This document shows positions 24,413 through 34,593 of a stretch of DNA of 64,000 nt, in pieces. The first letter of the stretch is position 1; every line of letters starts with the position of its first letter. The notes under the pieces are model-generated. The model was not told the DNA's origin, searched no databases, and was given only the letters and a program-made list of their open reading frames with translations. Both the position numbers and the translations under genes were made by a program. Origin of the DNA: Hymenobacter psychrophilus (GTDB lineage Bacteria > Bacteroidota > Bacteroidia > Cytophagales > Hymenobacteraceae); assembly GCF_900107135.1 (NCBI RefSeq), contig NZ_FNOV01000009.1, positions 151,140 to 215,139 of the forward strand. Direction: 5' to 3'.

Positions 24413-25606
24413 ATGTCATCTGCCCTGCCGGCGGAAGTGCCCGTGCGCTCTGCCCCAGCCGACAACGCTGCCCAAACTGCCCCTTACTCGCTGCCCGACG
24501 TTGTCTGTTTTGCCCACCTGCACTGGGATTTTGTGTGGCAGCGCCCTCAGCACCTGATGTCGCGCTTCGCCCAGCACGGCCGCGTATTTTACGTGGAGGA
24601 TGCTTTCTACCATGATAACGACCAAGTGCAGCCTCATCTGGAGTTGAAGGAGCGGCCCCACGGCCTGCAAGTGGTAGTGGCCCACCTGCCCGCCCGCTTG
24701 CGCCACGATGCCCCAGCGGCCGACGAAGCGCAGAATACGCTGCTGCACGCGTTTTTTCAGGAGCAGAACCTGACCAACTATCTATTCTGGTACTACACCC
24801 CAATGGCTTTGGGCAAATCGGGCGGTTTTGCGCCGGCCCTCACGGTGTACGACTGCATGGACGAGCTGGCCAACTTCAAGTTTGCGCCGCCCGAGCTGCG
24901 CACGCGTGAACAGGAGCTATTCCGGAAGTCCGACCTCGTGTTCACCGGCGGCCACACGCTCTACGAGGCCAAGCGCCAGCAGCACGCCGACGCCCACCCC
25001 TTCCCGAGCAGCATCGACAAAAACCATTTCGGTCAGGCCCGCCTGCCACTGCCCGAGCCCGCCGACCAGGCTGGTATCGCGCACCCGCGCGTCGGCTTCT
25101 TCGGCGTGGTTGATGAGCGGCTTGATATTGAATTGCTGGGCCAGCTGGCCGAGGCTCATCCCGAGTGGCAGTTTGTCATTATCGGGCCAGTGGTCAAAAT
25201 CGACCCCGCTACGCTGCCCAAGAGCGCCAACATTCATTACCTCGGCGGCAAAGATTACCAGGAACTACCTACTTACCTGGCCGGTTGGGACGTGGCCACG
25301 CTGCTGTTCGCCGACAACGAAAGCACCAAGTTCATTTCGCCCACCAAAACGCCCGAGTACTTGGCTGCCGGCCGGCCCGTCGTCAGCACGCCCATCCGCG
25401 ATGTGGTGCGGCCCTACGGCGAGCTGAACCTGGTGCAGATTGCCGCCACTGCCGACGAGTTCGGCCGAGCCATTAGCACGGCCCTTACCCAAACCCATGA
25501 CGCCGACTGGCAACAGCGCACCGATGACTACCTAGCCACCATCAGCTGGGACCAGACCTGGCAGCAGATGGTTGATTTGATGCAAGCGCGGATCAACGTG
25601 AAGTAG
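24413..25606 (+). CDS. Glycosyltransferase (TuaH-like GT-B)
   Basis: A 397-residue GT-B glycosyltransferase. The N-terminal segment CFAHLHWDFVWQRPQHLMSR matches the WQRPQ signature of TuaH-like enzymes, VFYVEDAFYH follows, and the C-terminal domain has the donor-site segment TKFISPTKTPEYLAAGRPVV with the Glu that contacts the nucleotide sugar. The start MSSALPAEV at 24413 is chosen; an in-frame ATG at 24326 would add a basic, non-family extension. The following gene makes UDP-galactofuranose, so this enzyme may transfer galactofuranose or act in the same surface glycan. The 216 bases before it hold nothing recognised. Confidence 0.85.
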   Translation: MSSALPAEVPVRSAPADNAAQTAPYSLPDVVCFAHLHWDFVWQRPQHLMSRFAQHGRVFYVEDAFYHDNDQVQPHLELKERPHGLQVVVAHLPARLRHDAPAADEAQNTLLHAFFQEQNLTNYLFWYYTPMALGKSGGFAPALTVYDCMDELANFKFAPPELRTREQELFRKSDLVFTGGHTLYEAKRQQHADAHPFPSSIDKNHFGQARLPLPEPADQAGIAHPRVGFFGVVDERLDIELLGQLAEAHPEWQFVIIGPVVKIDPATLPKSANIHYLGGKDYQELPTYLAGWDVATLLFADNESTKFISPTKTPEYLAAGRPVVSTPIRDVVRPYGELNLVQIAATADEFGRAISTALTQTHDADWQQRTDDYLATISWDQTWQQMVDLMQARINVK

Positions 25607-25623
25607 TGTTGAGCTTAGGCAGG

Positions 25624-25644
25624 TCAGCCAAATTTTTTGGCTGA
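25624..25644 (+). terminator. Small hairpin between glycosyltransferase and glf
   Basis: TCAGCCAAA-TTT-TTTGGCTGA is a perfect 9-bp stem with a T-rich loop, 17 bp after the glycosyltransferase stop. No long T-run follows, so termination would be weak and read-through to glf is possible. Confidence 0.5.
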
Positions 25645-25781
25645 ATTTGCTAATAAGTAGCATCAAAACCCAGATTAGTTTGTTCATAGGGCCGGGCTTA
25701 AAGTCCCGGTTTCGACCTTCCAAACCTAGGCTTCGGGTTCCAAAATCCAGGCCCCAAAAACACACTTCCAAATACCAGTAT

Positions 25782-26960
<1,179 letters not shown>

Positions 26961-26965
26961 GCTTC

Positions 26966-27104
26966 GTTAGCTGTTAAGCCAAAAACGTCATCCTGAACGA
27001 AGCGCAGGACCTTATCGCACCGAAACGAGCCGTTAGTATGGCCGTTCGGAGGTGGCAAGGTCCTGCGCTTCGTTCAGGATGACGTTTTTGGCTTAACAGC
27101 TAAC
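26966..27104. repeat. Long perfect palindrome, family A variant
   Basis: Perfect 48-bp arms, 26966-27013 and 27057-27104, starting GTTAGCTGTTAAGCC and containing the CATCCTGAACGAAGCGCAGGACCTT core. The outermost part (GTTAGCT GTTAAGC) is a two-copy degenerate heptamer. It fills most of the 312-bp gap between glf and secA; the remainder (27105-27272) holds the secA leader. Confidence 0.95.
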
Positions 27105-27227
27105 CACCCTGACAAGCCGGCCGGCCGAACCGAATGCGCACAATCTTTGAGGATGGGCCGCTTGTCGTTTCGGAACAGGAGCGGCGCGGTGGCTTGAAAA
27201 GAGCCGGGTGATTCCCGAAAAACGCCG

Positions 27228-27235
27228 TAAATTTG
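27228..27235 (+). promoter_or_regulatory. Candidate -7 box for secA
   Basis: TAAATTTG matches TAnnTTTG exactly, 37 bp before the secA ATG. The nearest TTG upstream (27194) is farther than usual, so the -33 element is uncertain. Confidence 0.5.
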
Positions 27236-27272
27236 AACTGCGCCCCGGCGTTTCAATTAAGGTAACCGAAAC

Positions 27273-30200
27273 ATGCTTGATTTTTTAGGGAAGACCGTCG
27301 CCAAATTATTCGGGTCCAAGGCCGATAAGGACTTGAAGGAGATTGTCCCGTATGTGGCGCTCATTAACGCCGAATATGCCAAACTGGCACCTATCAGCGA
27401 CGATGAGCTCCGTGCCCGCACCGACGAGGTTCGCGCCCGTATCAATGCGCACCTTAAAACGACCGACGACCAGCTGACTGCCTTGCATGAGCGCGTGAAC
27501 GTCGAGGGCCTCGACGCTCTGCAGAAAGAGGATCTGTTCGATCAGATTGACGTGCTGGAAAAGCAGCGTAACAAGGAGCTGGAAGTGGTGCTCATGGAAG
27601 TGCTGCCCCTGTCGTTTGCTATTACTAAGGAAACCGCCCGCCGCTACGCCGAAAACAAGCAGCTTGTGGTAACGGCCACCGAGTACGACCGTGAGTACGC
27701 CAGCCGCAAGCCCAACGTCACGATCGAGGGCGATAAGGCCATCTGGAGCAATACGTGGCTGGCCGCCGGCGCCGAAGTTACCTGGGACATGGTGCACTAC
27801 GATGTGCAGCTGATTGGCGGCGTGGTACTGCACCAGGGCAAGATTTCGGAAATGGCCACTGGTGAGGGTAAAACGCTGGTTTCGACGCTGCCCTCGTTCC
27901 TAAATGCGCTGGCTAAGCGTGGCGTGCACCTAGTAACGGTGAACGACTACCTAGCCAAGCGCGACTCGGAGTGGAATGCGCCGCTGTTCGAGTTTCACGG
28001 CATTACCGTGGACTGCATCGACAAGCACCAGCCCAACACCGACGCCCGCCGCAAAGCCTACCTGGCCGACATCACCTACGGCACCAACAACGAGTTTGGC
28101 TTCGACTACCTGCGCGACAACATGGCCCGCGACCCGCAGGAGCTGGTGCAGCGCAAGCACCACTACGCCATGATTGACGAAGTGGACTCGGTGCTGATTG
28201 ACGACGCCCGGACCCCACTCATCATCTCCGGCCCCATTCCGCGCGGCGACGTACACGAGTTCCACCAGCTCAAGCCCCGGATTCAGAAAGTAGTGGAAGC
28301 CCAGAAAAAACTGGTGCAGAACTACCTCGTGGAGGCCCGCAAGCTTATCAAAGAGAACAACGTGGGCCCAAAGGAGGGAGAAGGCGGCCTGGCGCTGTTC
28401 CGGGCCTACCGCGGCCTGCCCAAAAGCAAGCCGCTGATTAAGTTTTTGAGCGAAACGGGCATGCGGGCCGCGCTGCAGAAGGTGGAGAACTTCTACATGC
28501 AGGACAACTCGCGCCAGATGCCCCAGGCCGACCAGCCGCTGTACTTCACCATCGACGAGAAGAACAACCAGATTGAGTTGACCGAAAAGGGCCTCGACCT
28601 GATTACCGGCGAGGGCGAAGACCCGCGCCTGTTCATTATGCCCGACATAGGCTCCGAAATAGCCGACATCGAGAAGAATGCCGCTCTGAACGGGGAGGAA
28701 AAGCTGCACGCCAAAGAGCAGCTGATGGACAACTTCCAGCAGCAGTCGGAGCGGGTGCACACTATCAGCCAGTTGCTGAAGGCCTACACGCTGTTCGAGC
28801 GCGACGACCAGTACATCCTCACCGAGGATGGCAAAGTGAAGATTGTGGATGAGCAGACCGGCCGCGTAATGGAAGGCCGCCGCTACTCCGACGGCCTGCA
28901 CCAGGCCCTGGAGGCCAAGGAAAACGTGCGCGTCGAGGAACTGACCCAGACTTACGCCACGGTGACGTTGCAGAACTTCTTCCGCATGTACCACAAGCTG
29001 GGCGGCATGACGGGTACGGCCGAAACCGAGGCCGGCGAGTTCTGGGAAATCTACAAGCTCGATGTGGTGGTGATACCCACCAACCGCGGCATTGCCCGCA
29101 AAGACGAGCACGATAAGGTGTACAAAACGGTGCGCGAGAAGTACAACGCCGTGGCCGACGAAATCCAGGAGCTGGTGCAGGCCGGCCGGCCGGTGCTGGT
29201 CGGTACCACGAGCGTCGAAATTTCGGAGCTCGTGAGCCGCATGCTCAAGTTCAAGGGCATTGCCCACCAGGTACTCAACGCCAAGCAGAACCAGCGCGAG
29301 GCCGAAATTGTGGCCGGCGCGGGTTTCCCGGGCACCGTCACTATTGCCACCAACATGGCCGGCCGCGGCACCGACATCAAGTTGCGCGAAACCAGCAAGG
29401 AATCGGGCGGCCTAGCCATTATCGGCACCGAGCGCCACGAAAGCCGCCGCGTTGATAGGCAGCTGCGGGGCCGCGCCGGCCGCCAGGGCGACCCGGGTTC
29501 CAGCCAGTTCTTCGTGAGCCTGGAAGACAACCTGATGCGCCTGTTCGGCTCCGACCGCATTGCCAAACTCATGGACCGCATGGGTCTGGAAGAGGGCGAA
29601 GTGATTCAGCACTCGATGATTACCAGCTCCATTGAGCGGGCCCAGAAGAAAGTGGAGGAGAACAACTTCGGCATTCGTAAGCGTCTGCTCGAGTACGACG
29701 ACGTGATGAACGCCCAGCGTGAGGTAGTGTACAAGCGCCGCCGCAACGCCCTGCACGGCGAACGGCTGGAGCTCGACATCTGGAACATGATTTACGACGT
29801 CTGCGAAGACATCGTGGTGGGCCATAAGGGCAGCAACGACTTCAACGACTTCCAACTGGCCATCATCCGCATCTTCGGCTACGACACCCACCTGACGGCC
29901 CAGCAGCTGACAGGCATGACGGCCGGCCAGCTCACCCAGCTCCTCTACGACGAGGCCTTGGGCTATTACCACAGCAAGAACGAGTTTATCGGCAGCAACG
30001 CCATGCCGCTCATCAACGATTTGCTGAGCCAGAACGCGCCCTACGAAAACATTGCCGTGCCGTTCACCGACGGCCGCAAGCAGATTCAGGCCGTGGCCAA
30101 CCTGCGCCGCGCCCAGGCCAGCCAGGGCCAGGAGGTAATCCGGGGAATGGAAAAGGTCGTGGTGCTGTCGGTTATCGACGAAGCCTGGACCAAGCACCTG

Positions 30201-30677
30201 CGCGCCATGGACGACCTGAAGCAGGTGGTGCAGAATGCCGTGTACGAGCAGAAAGACCCGCTTTTGGTGTACAAATTCGAGTCGTTCGAGCTGTTCAAGC
30301 TGATGATCAGCAAGGTGAACGAGGACACTATCCAGTTCCTGTTCCGTGCTGATGTGCCGATGCAGGCCGGCCAGGATGGCGAGGACGAGTTCGAGTACTT
30401 CACCGAGGACGAGCTGCCCGTAGCCCCGCCCCAGCCCAAGCTCACGATGGAGAAGGAAACCTCCACTGTGTCGCTCGGTGCGGGTCCCGAAGATCTGGAG
30501 CAGGACGGCGCCATGCCGCAGTTGCTGGAAAAGCAGCAGCCCGTCCGGTCGCAGAAAGTGGCCAACCGCAACGATAAAGTGAGCGTGCAGTACATGGACG
30601 GCCGCATTCTGCGCGATGTGAAGTTCAAACAGGTGGAAGACGACCTGCTGAATGACCGTGCCGTACTGATTGACTAA
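27273..30677 (+). CDS. secA: Preprotein translocase ATPase SecA
   Basis: An 1134-residue SecA, the motor that drives unfolded proteins through SecYEG. Walker A (MATGEGKTLV), DEAD-like Walker B (YAMIDEVDSVLIDDARTPL), the preprotein cross-linking region, the long GTAETEAGEF and AGRGTDIKL motor motifs and the helical scaffold are all readable. It is about 230 residues longer than E. coli SecA, from insertions near residues 330-500 and in the N-terminal region (KQRNKELEVVLMEVLPLSFA), as in other Bacteroidota. The C-terminus lacks the CxCxSGxxxxxCH zinc motif and ends instead RNDKVSVQYMDGR...AVLID. Start ATG at 27273. Confidence 0.97.
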   Translation: MLDFLGKTVAKLFGSKADKDLKEIVPYVALINAEYAKLAPISDDELRARTDEVRARINAHLKTTDDQLTALHERVNVEGLDALQKEDLFDQIDVLEKQRNKELEVVLMEVLPLSFAITKETARRYAENKQLVVTATEYDREYASRKPNVTIEGDKAIWSNTWLAAGAEVTWDMVHYDVQLIGGVVLHQGKISEMATGEGKTLVSTLPSFLNALAKRGVHLVTVNDYLAKRDSEWNAPLFEFHGITVDCIDKHQPNTDARRKAYLADITYGTNNEFGFDYLRDNMARDPQELVQRKHHYAMIDEVDSVLIDDARTPLIISGPIPRGDVHEFHQLKPRIQKVVEAQKKLVQNYLVEARKLIKENNVGPKEGEGGLALFRAYRGLPKSKPLIKFLSETGMRAALQKVENFYMQDNSRQMPQADQPLYFTIDEKNNQIELTEKGLDLITGEGEDPRLFIMPDIGSEIADIEKNAALNGEEKLHAKEQLMDNFQQQSERVHTISQLLKAYTLFERDDQYILTEDGKVKIVDEQTGRVMEGRRYSDGLHQALEAKENVRVEELTQTYATVTLQNFFRMYHKLGGMTGTAETEAGEFWEIYKLDVVVIPTNRGIARKDEHDKVYKTVREKYNAVADEIQELVQAGRPVLVGTTSVEISELVSRMLKFKGIAHQVLNAKQNQREAEIVAGAGFPGTVTIATNMAGRGTDIKLRETSKESGGLAIIGTERHESRRVDRQLRGRAGRQGDPGSSQFFVSLEDNLMRLFGSDRIAKLMDRMGLEEGEVIQHSMITSSIERAQKKVEENNFGIRKRLLEYDDVMNAQREVVYKRRRNALHGERLELDIWNMIYDVCEDIVVGHKGSNDFNDFQLAIIRIFGYDTHLTAQQLTGMTAGQLTQLLYDEALGYYHSKNEFIGSNAMPLINDLLSQNAPYENIAVPFTDGRKQIQAVANLRRAQASQGQEVIRGMEKVVVLSVIDEAWTKHLRAMDDLKQVVQNAVYEQKDPLLVYKFESFELFKLMISKVNEDTIQFLFRADVPMQAGQDGEDEFEYFTEDELPVAPPQPKLTMEKETSTVSLGAGPEDLEQDGAMPQLLEKQQPVRSQKVANRNDKVSVQYMDGRILRDVKFKQVEDDLLNDRAVLID

Positions 30678-30693
30678 TCAGGAAATCAGAAGA

Positions 30694-30800
30694 CTGCTGT
30701 CATCCTGAGCGCAACGAAGGACCTTATCACGTAGACACGAGTCGTCGTTACGACCGGGCAAGCGTAGTAAGGTCCTTCGCTGCGCTCAGGATGACAGCAG
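30694..30800. repeat. Inverted repeat, family A variant
   Basis: 33-bp arms 30694-30726 and 30768-30800 with one mismatch (core CATCCTGAGCGCAACGAAGGACCTTA). It lies between secA and deoC, both on the plus strand. Confidence 0.93.
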
Positions 30801-30804
30801 GTTT

Positions 30805-30838
30805 TTGTTCGCCTATCTCGTTTCGGAGCCTACGTTTA
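30805..30838 (+). promoter_or_regulatory. Candidate deoC promoter
   Basis: TTG at 30805-30807 and TACGTTTA at 30831-30838 (one base from TAnnTTTG), 23 bp apart, immediately after the palindrome and 23 bp before the deoC ATG. Confidence 0.4.
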
Positions 30839-30861
30839 GCAGTCCTACAAATCCCTGCCAT

Positions 30862-31563
30862 ATGAACCTTGCGCCCTACATCGACCACACCCTGCTGAAG
30901 CCCGACGCCACCCCGGAGCAGATTGCGCGGCTTTGCGCCGAAGCAGCAGCCCACCACTTTGCCAGTGTGTGCGTGCCGCCCTGCTATGTGCGTCAGGCTG
31001 CCGAAGCACTGCAGGAGTCGGGCGTGGCCGTGTGCACGGTTATCGGGTTTCCGCTGGGTTACTCGCTGGCCAAGGTGAAGTTTTTTGAAGGACATCTGGC
31101 CCTCAACGACGGGGCTACCGAGCTGGATATGGTACTGAATATCGGGGCGCTGAAGGCTGGTCGGCACGCCGAAGTGGAGGACGAAATCGGGCAGCTGGCC
31201 GAACTGTGCCGCATGCGCGGGGCATTGCTGAAAGTGATAATCGAAACGGCTTTGCTCACGGAAGACGAAATGGTAACGGCCTGCCGACTGTGCGTCGAAG
31301 CCGGGGCCAACTTCGTGAAAACCAGCACCGGCTTTGCCAGCCGCGGCGCCTCGGTGGCCGACATCGAGCTGATGCGCGCTTCGCTGCCGACCCATATCCG
31401 CCTGAAAGCCTCTGGTGGCATCCGTACCCGCGAAGCCGCCCTGGCCCTCGTGGCAGCCGGCGCCGACCGCCTGGGTGCCTCCGATGGCGTAGCTTTGCTG
31501 GCCCAACCCGCTACTGTACCTGCTGCTTATGACTCCAACAACGACTCTCACGCTACCTCGTAA
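30862..31563 (+). CDS. deoC: Deoxyribose-phosphate aldolase
   Basis: A 233-residue class I aldolase that splits 2-deoxyribose 5-phosphate into glyceraldehyde 3-phosphate and acetaldehyde in deoxynucleoside breakdown. The Schiff-base lysine is Lys153 in FVKTSTGF; Asp89 (ATELDMVLNIG) and Lys182 (LKASGGIRT) complete the active site. ATG at 30862 (MNLAPYIDHTLLKPDAT) is the family start. The next gene overlaps its 3' end by 35 bp in another frame. Confidence 0.95.
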   Translation: MNLAPYIDHTLLKPDATPEQIARLCAEAAAHHFASVCVPPCYVRQAAEALQESGVAVCTVIGFPLGYSLAKVKFFEGHLALNDGATELDMVLNIGALKAGRHAEVEDEIGQLAELCRMRGALLKVIIETALLTEDEMVTACRLCVEAGANFVKTSTGFASRGASVADIELMRASLPTHIRLKASGGIRTREAALALVAAGADRLGASDGVALLAQPATVPAAYDSNNDSHATS

Positions 31564-32080
31564 CGTGCTGCTGCTTTGTGGCCTGCTGTCGTTGGGTGCC
31601 TGCGCTGCCTCGGGCCCCAGCGCTCCGGCCCCCGATACTACTACCCGCCGCGCGGCCCCGCTACCGACCGAAGACCTGAGCCGGTTTCGGCCGGTGTTTC
31701 CGGCGCCCAAACCTGCCGTTGCGGTGCCAGCCCCCAGCGCCCGCCCCGTGCCGCCCACCAATCAGGTAAATGCCCAGATAGAGCAGCGCCTGCGCGATTT
31801 GGCCTACACCAACCGCAACGTGAAGTACGCCCAGGGCTACCGGATTCTGGCCTATGTGGGGTTGGAAAAAGATAAGGCCATGAGCGTACGCCGGGCCATT
31901 ATCAGCCGCTACCCCGAAGAAACCGATTACCTCACCTACAAGAACCCCGTCTTCCGCCTGCAGGTCGGCGACTACCTCACGCGCCTCGAAGCCGCCCAGG
32001 CCCTGTTGCGCATCCGCCCCCTGGCCCCGCGCGCCGAGCTGGAGTCCATGCAGGTGATTATCAATAAGACGGGATACTGA
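31529..32080 (+). CDS. Lipoprotein with SPOR-like domain
   Basis: A 183-residue protein with a lipoprotein signal (LLLCGLLSLGAC, lipobox Cys at 25), a Pro/Ala-rich linker to about residue 80, then a compact domain beginning AQIEQRLRDLAYTNRNVKYA with GYRILAYVGLEKDKAMSVRR and ending in PVFRLQVGDYLTRLEAAQALL. Residues in the second half fit a SPOR (sporulation-related) fold, which binds denuded peptidoglycan, as is common for Bacteroidota outer-membrane-anchored SPOR lipoproteins. It overlaps deoC by 35 bp, so the two are co-transcribed, though a functional link is not obvious. Confidence 0.8.
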   Translation: MTPTTTLTLPRNVLLLCGLLSLGACAASGPSAPAPDTTTRRAAPLPTEDLSRFRPVFPAPKPAVAVPAPSARPVPPTNQVNAQIEQRLRDLAYTNRNVKYAQGYRILAYVGLEKDKAMSVRRAIISRYPEETDYLTYKNPVFRLQVGDYLTRLEAAQALLRIRPLAPRAELESMQVIINKTGY

Positions 32081-32097
32081 AATTGAGCAGCGGAACG

Positions 32098-32243
32098 ATG
32101 TAGGGGCAGGGCTTGCCCCCGCCCGCCATTGACCGGAACCGCCAGGAGTCCCAGCAGCTCCGTTGAGTAGCGGGACAGCGTAGTGTAAACAGAATCGTTG
32201 AAACAGTGCAGATGGCGGGCGGGGGCAAGCCCCGCCCCTACAT
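32098..32243. repeat. Inverted repeat, family D
   Basis: 32-bp arms 32098-32129 and 32212-32243 with one mismatch, rich in GGGGC and GCCCGCC, separated by an 82-bp centre. A more degenerate copy is at 1894-1984. It lies between the lipoprotein and amidohydrolase genes. Confidence 0.93.
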
Positions 32244-32271
32244 TGTGCCATCGGCTAACAGCCCCAAACCT

Positions 32272-33471
32272 ATGAACCACCTTCTCTCCCGCGTAAAGCA
32301 GCTGGCAGCCGAAGCCGCGGCCGATACTGTAGCCCTGCGCCAGCACCTGCACGCGCACCCCGAACTCTCGTTTGAGGAGCACAAAACAGTGGCTTTCGTA
32401 ACCGGCGAGCTGCAGAAGCTGGGGCTGCCGGCCCAACCGATTGCCGGCACCGGACTGGTAGCTGTTATTGAGGGGCGCAACCCCGGTGCCCGCACCGTGG
32501 CGTTACGGGCCGATATGGACGCGCTGCCCATTACGGAGCAGAACGAGGTGCCCTACAAGTCGCAAAACCCGGGCGTGATGCACGCCTGCGGCCACGACGT
32601 ACATACGGCCTCGCTGCTGGGCGCGGCCCGTATTCTAGTATCTCTGAAAGACGAGTTTGAGGGCAGTGTGAAGCTGATGTTTCAGCCAGGTGAGGAGCGA
32701 CTGCCTGGTGGGGCTTCGCTGATGATTGCCGAGGGCGTACTTGAGAACCCGAAACCAAACAGCGTGCTGGGTCAGCACGTATTTCCGATGCTGCCAGCCG
32801 GCAAAGTAGGCCTGCGCGCCGGCCGCTACATGGCCAGCACCGACGAGCTGTACCTGACTGTGCGCGGTAAGGGCGGCCACGGTGCCATGCCCGAGCAGAA
32901 CGTGGACCCGGTGCTGGTAGCCGCCCACATCATTGTGGCCGCCCAGCAGATTGTGAGCCGCCGCGCCAACCCCAAGATGCCCTCCGTGCTGTCGTTCGGC
33001 AAAGTCATTGCCCAGGGCGCCACCAACGTCATTCCCAACGAGGTGTATCTGGAGGGCACGTTCCGGACGCTGAACGAGGAGTGGCGCAACGAGGCCCACC
33101 AGCACCTGCGCCGCCTCTGCGAAGGCTTGGCCGAAAGCATGGGCGCAAGCTGCGAGCTGGAAATCCGCCGTGGCTACCCCTACCTCGAAAACGAGCCCGC
33201 CCTCACGGCCCGCACCGAGCAGGCGGCCATCGAGTATCTGGGTGCCGACAACGTGGTGGAGCTCGACCAATGGATGGCCGCTGAAGATTTCGCCTACTTC
33301 AGTCAGGCCGCCAGCGCCTGCTTCTACCGCCTCGGCACCGCCGCCGCCGACGGCAGCGGCCGCCTTACTGCCTCGGTCCATACGCCCACCTTCGATGTCG
33401 ACCCGCACGCGCTGGAAGTAGGCCCTGGCCTGATGGCCTGGCTGACATTGCGCGAACTGGCGGAAAAGTAG
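32272..33471 (+). CDS. M20 family amidohydrolase (N-acyl amino acid hydrolase-like)
   Basis: A 399-residue metallo-amidohydrolase of the M20D group (hippurate/IAA-amino-acid hydrolases). Metal ligands follow the group pattern: Cys106 and His108 in HACGHDVHTA, Glu141-Glu142 in FQPGEERLPGG, the HVFPMLPAG His, and a downstream His near the C-terminus (SVHTPTF). The dimerisation lid starts around GRYMASTDELYLTVRGKGGH. It should remove the acyl group from an N-acyl amino acid. The start MNHLLSRVKQLAAE at 32272 is chosen because upstream codons lie in the palindrome. Confidence 0.92.
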   Translation: MNHLLSRVKQLAAEAAADTVALRQHLHAHPELSFEEHKTVAFVTGELQKLGLPAQPIAGTGLVAVIEGRNPGARTVALRADMDALPITEQNEVPYKSQNPGVMHACGHDVHTASLLGAARILVSLKDEFEGSVKLMFQPGEERLPGGASLMIAEGVLENPKPNSVLGQHVFPMLPAGKVGLRAGRYMASTDELYLTVRGKGGHGAMPEQNVDPVLVAAHIIVAAQQIVSRRANPKMPSVLSFGKVIAQGATNVIPNEVYLEGTFRTLNEEWRNEAHQHLRRLCEGLAESMGASCELEIRRGYPYLENEPALTARTEQAAIEYLGADNVVELDQWMAAEDFAYFSQAASACFYRLGTAAADGSGRLTASVHTPTFDVDPHALEVGPGLMAWLTLRELAEK

Positions 33472-33564
33472 TCAGGTACGGCTTCCGCGGGCTGACGGTA
33501 TTTCGGCTTTTTCCAGTAATGTTGAGGGGCCGGCTTCGGCTCTTCAGGTACTTGCTTCTTCTTT

Positions 33565-34395
33565 ATGCGTCTTCCTCTGCTTTCTGCCACTGTCGGCACA
33601 CTCCTGCTGGCGCTGGCCGCTAAGCCCGCCGCCGCTCAGAGCCGCTATACCGGCAACTGGGCGGTACTTCCTGAAGTGCAGGCGGAGCTGCCGCTCAATG
33701 GCAACGACTACGTTTTTGTGGGCATTTCCCTCATCAGCCAGGAGTATAGCGGGGGACTCGACGTGTATTCGGGCCAGCTGCGGCTGGGCTATGAGCACTT
33801 CTGGAAACCGAACTGGAGCTGGGGCGCCACTCTGCGCGCGGTGCCCGACGGAAATAGTCGGTACGGTGACGGAGACTACCTGGGGTTGCCGGGTAATATT
33901 ATTCCCGGCGTTTTGCTGCGGCACCGCGCTCCATTGGGCCCGCTGAATTTCTCCCAGCGCCTGGGTGTGGAGTACGGCATCCAGACCGGCAACACGCTCG
34001 ACTCCCAAAGCCGCGCCCATGCCCGCCTGCGCCTGGGCCTCGACCACGAGTTTACCGTGGGCGCTACCGTGAAGCTGCGGCCCCGCGTGGCCTACGAGGC
34101 GCTGGCCTACCTGCGCTTTCAGCGCGATGAAGACCAGTTGAAAGAGCGGTTCGTGGATTTTGGGAACCTGCGGGGCGAAGTGGGCGTGCGCCTGTCGCCG
34201 CGCTTCGACCTTACGCCCTGGGTGGCCTCGCAAACCCGGTATATCAACGCGCTGGTTCAGTTTGATAAAAACGGCAACCCCGTATCGGGCGGCAAGGTCA
34301 ACCTGCTGACGCCCACCGTCGGCCTCGATGTGCGCGTAACGCTGGGCCGCCACGCCCTCGACGCCGACCGGCAGCCCTTGCCCACCCAGCACTAA
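33565..34395 (+). CDS. Exported beta-rich protein, probable outer-membrane barrel
   Basis: A 276-residue protein with a signal peptide (MRLPLLSATVGTLLLALAAK, cleavage after AAAQ). The mature part is made of alternating amphipathic strands, many ending in aromatic residues (YTGNWAVLPEVQAEL, RLGYEHFWKPNWSW, VEYGIQTGN, LRFQRDEDQL), consistent with an 8-10-strand outer-membrane barrel. It does not end in Phe or Tyr, which weakens that view. No family name can be given. Confidence 0.75.
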   Translation: MRLPLLSATVGTLLLALAAKPAAAQSRYTGNWAVLPEVQAELPLNGNDYVFVGISLISQEYSGGLDVYSGQLRLGYEHFWKPNWSWGATLRAVPDGNSRYGDGDYLGLPGNIIPGVLLRHRAPLGPLNFSQRLGVEYGIQTGNTLDSQSRAHARLRLGLDHEFTVGATVKLRPRVAYEALAYLRFQRDEDQLKERFVDFGNLRGEVGVRLSPRFDLTPWVASQTRYINALVQFDKNGNPVSGGKVNLLTPTVGLDVRVTLGRHALDADRQPLPTQH

Positions 34396-34404
34396 GTGGA
34401 TATG

Positions 34405-34419
34405 GTGTCATGTTGACAC
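34405..34419. promoter_or_regulatory. Perfect short palindrome upstream of hsp20
   Basis: GTGTCA-TGT-TGACAC, a 6-bp dyad in the AT-rich 198-bp gap before the Hsp20 gene. Dyads of this size are typical operator sites; no regulator is identified. A TAACTTTA box at 34572-34579 (one base from TAnnTTTG) lies 14 bp before the Hsp20 start. Confidence 0.35.
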
Positions 34420-34593
34420 TCAATAATTGTCTTTTATAGCTATTTGAAGCATTTATAAAAGAAGATAGCTGATTCTGTTGAACAGTTAATGTCAATATGG
34501 CATCAGCTGACCATTGGTACGGAATTTAGAGAACAGGGGTGTCGCCGGTTAGCTAATCGGCTGTTCAACCCTAACTTTATTTTTCTTACTACT

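Noticed and set aside
25700..25781. Riboswitch or structured RNA in the glf leader
   Set aside because: A few short complementary stretches exist, but no known riboswitch core or stable multi-stem fold could be drawn.
27951..29267. A 438-codon open frame on the minus strand opposite secA
   Set aside because: It mirrors the codon phase of secA, its composition (Val/Ala/His/Leu repeats) is that of an antisense shadow, and secA is certain.
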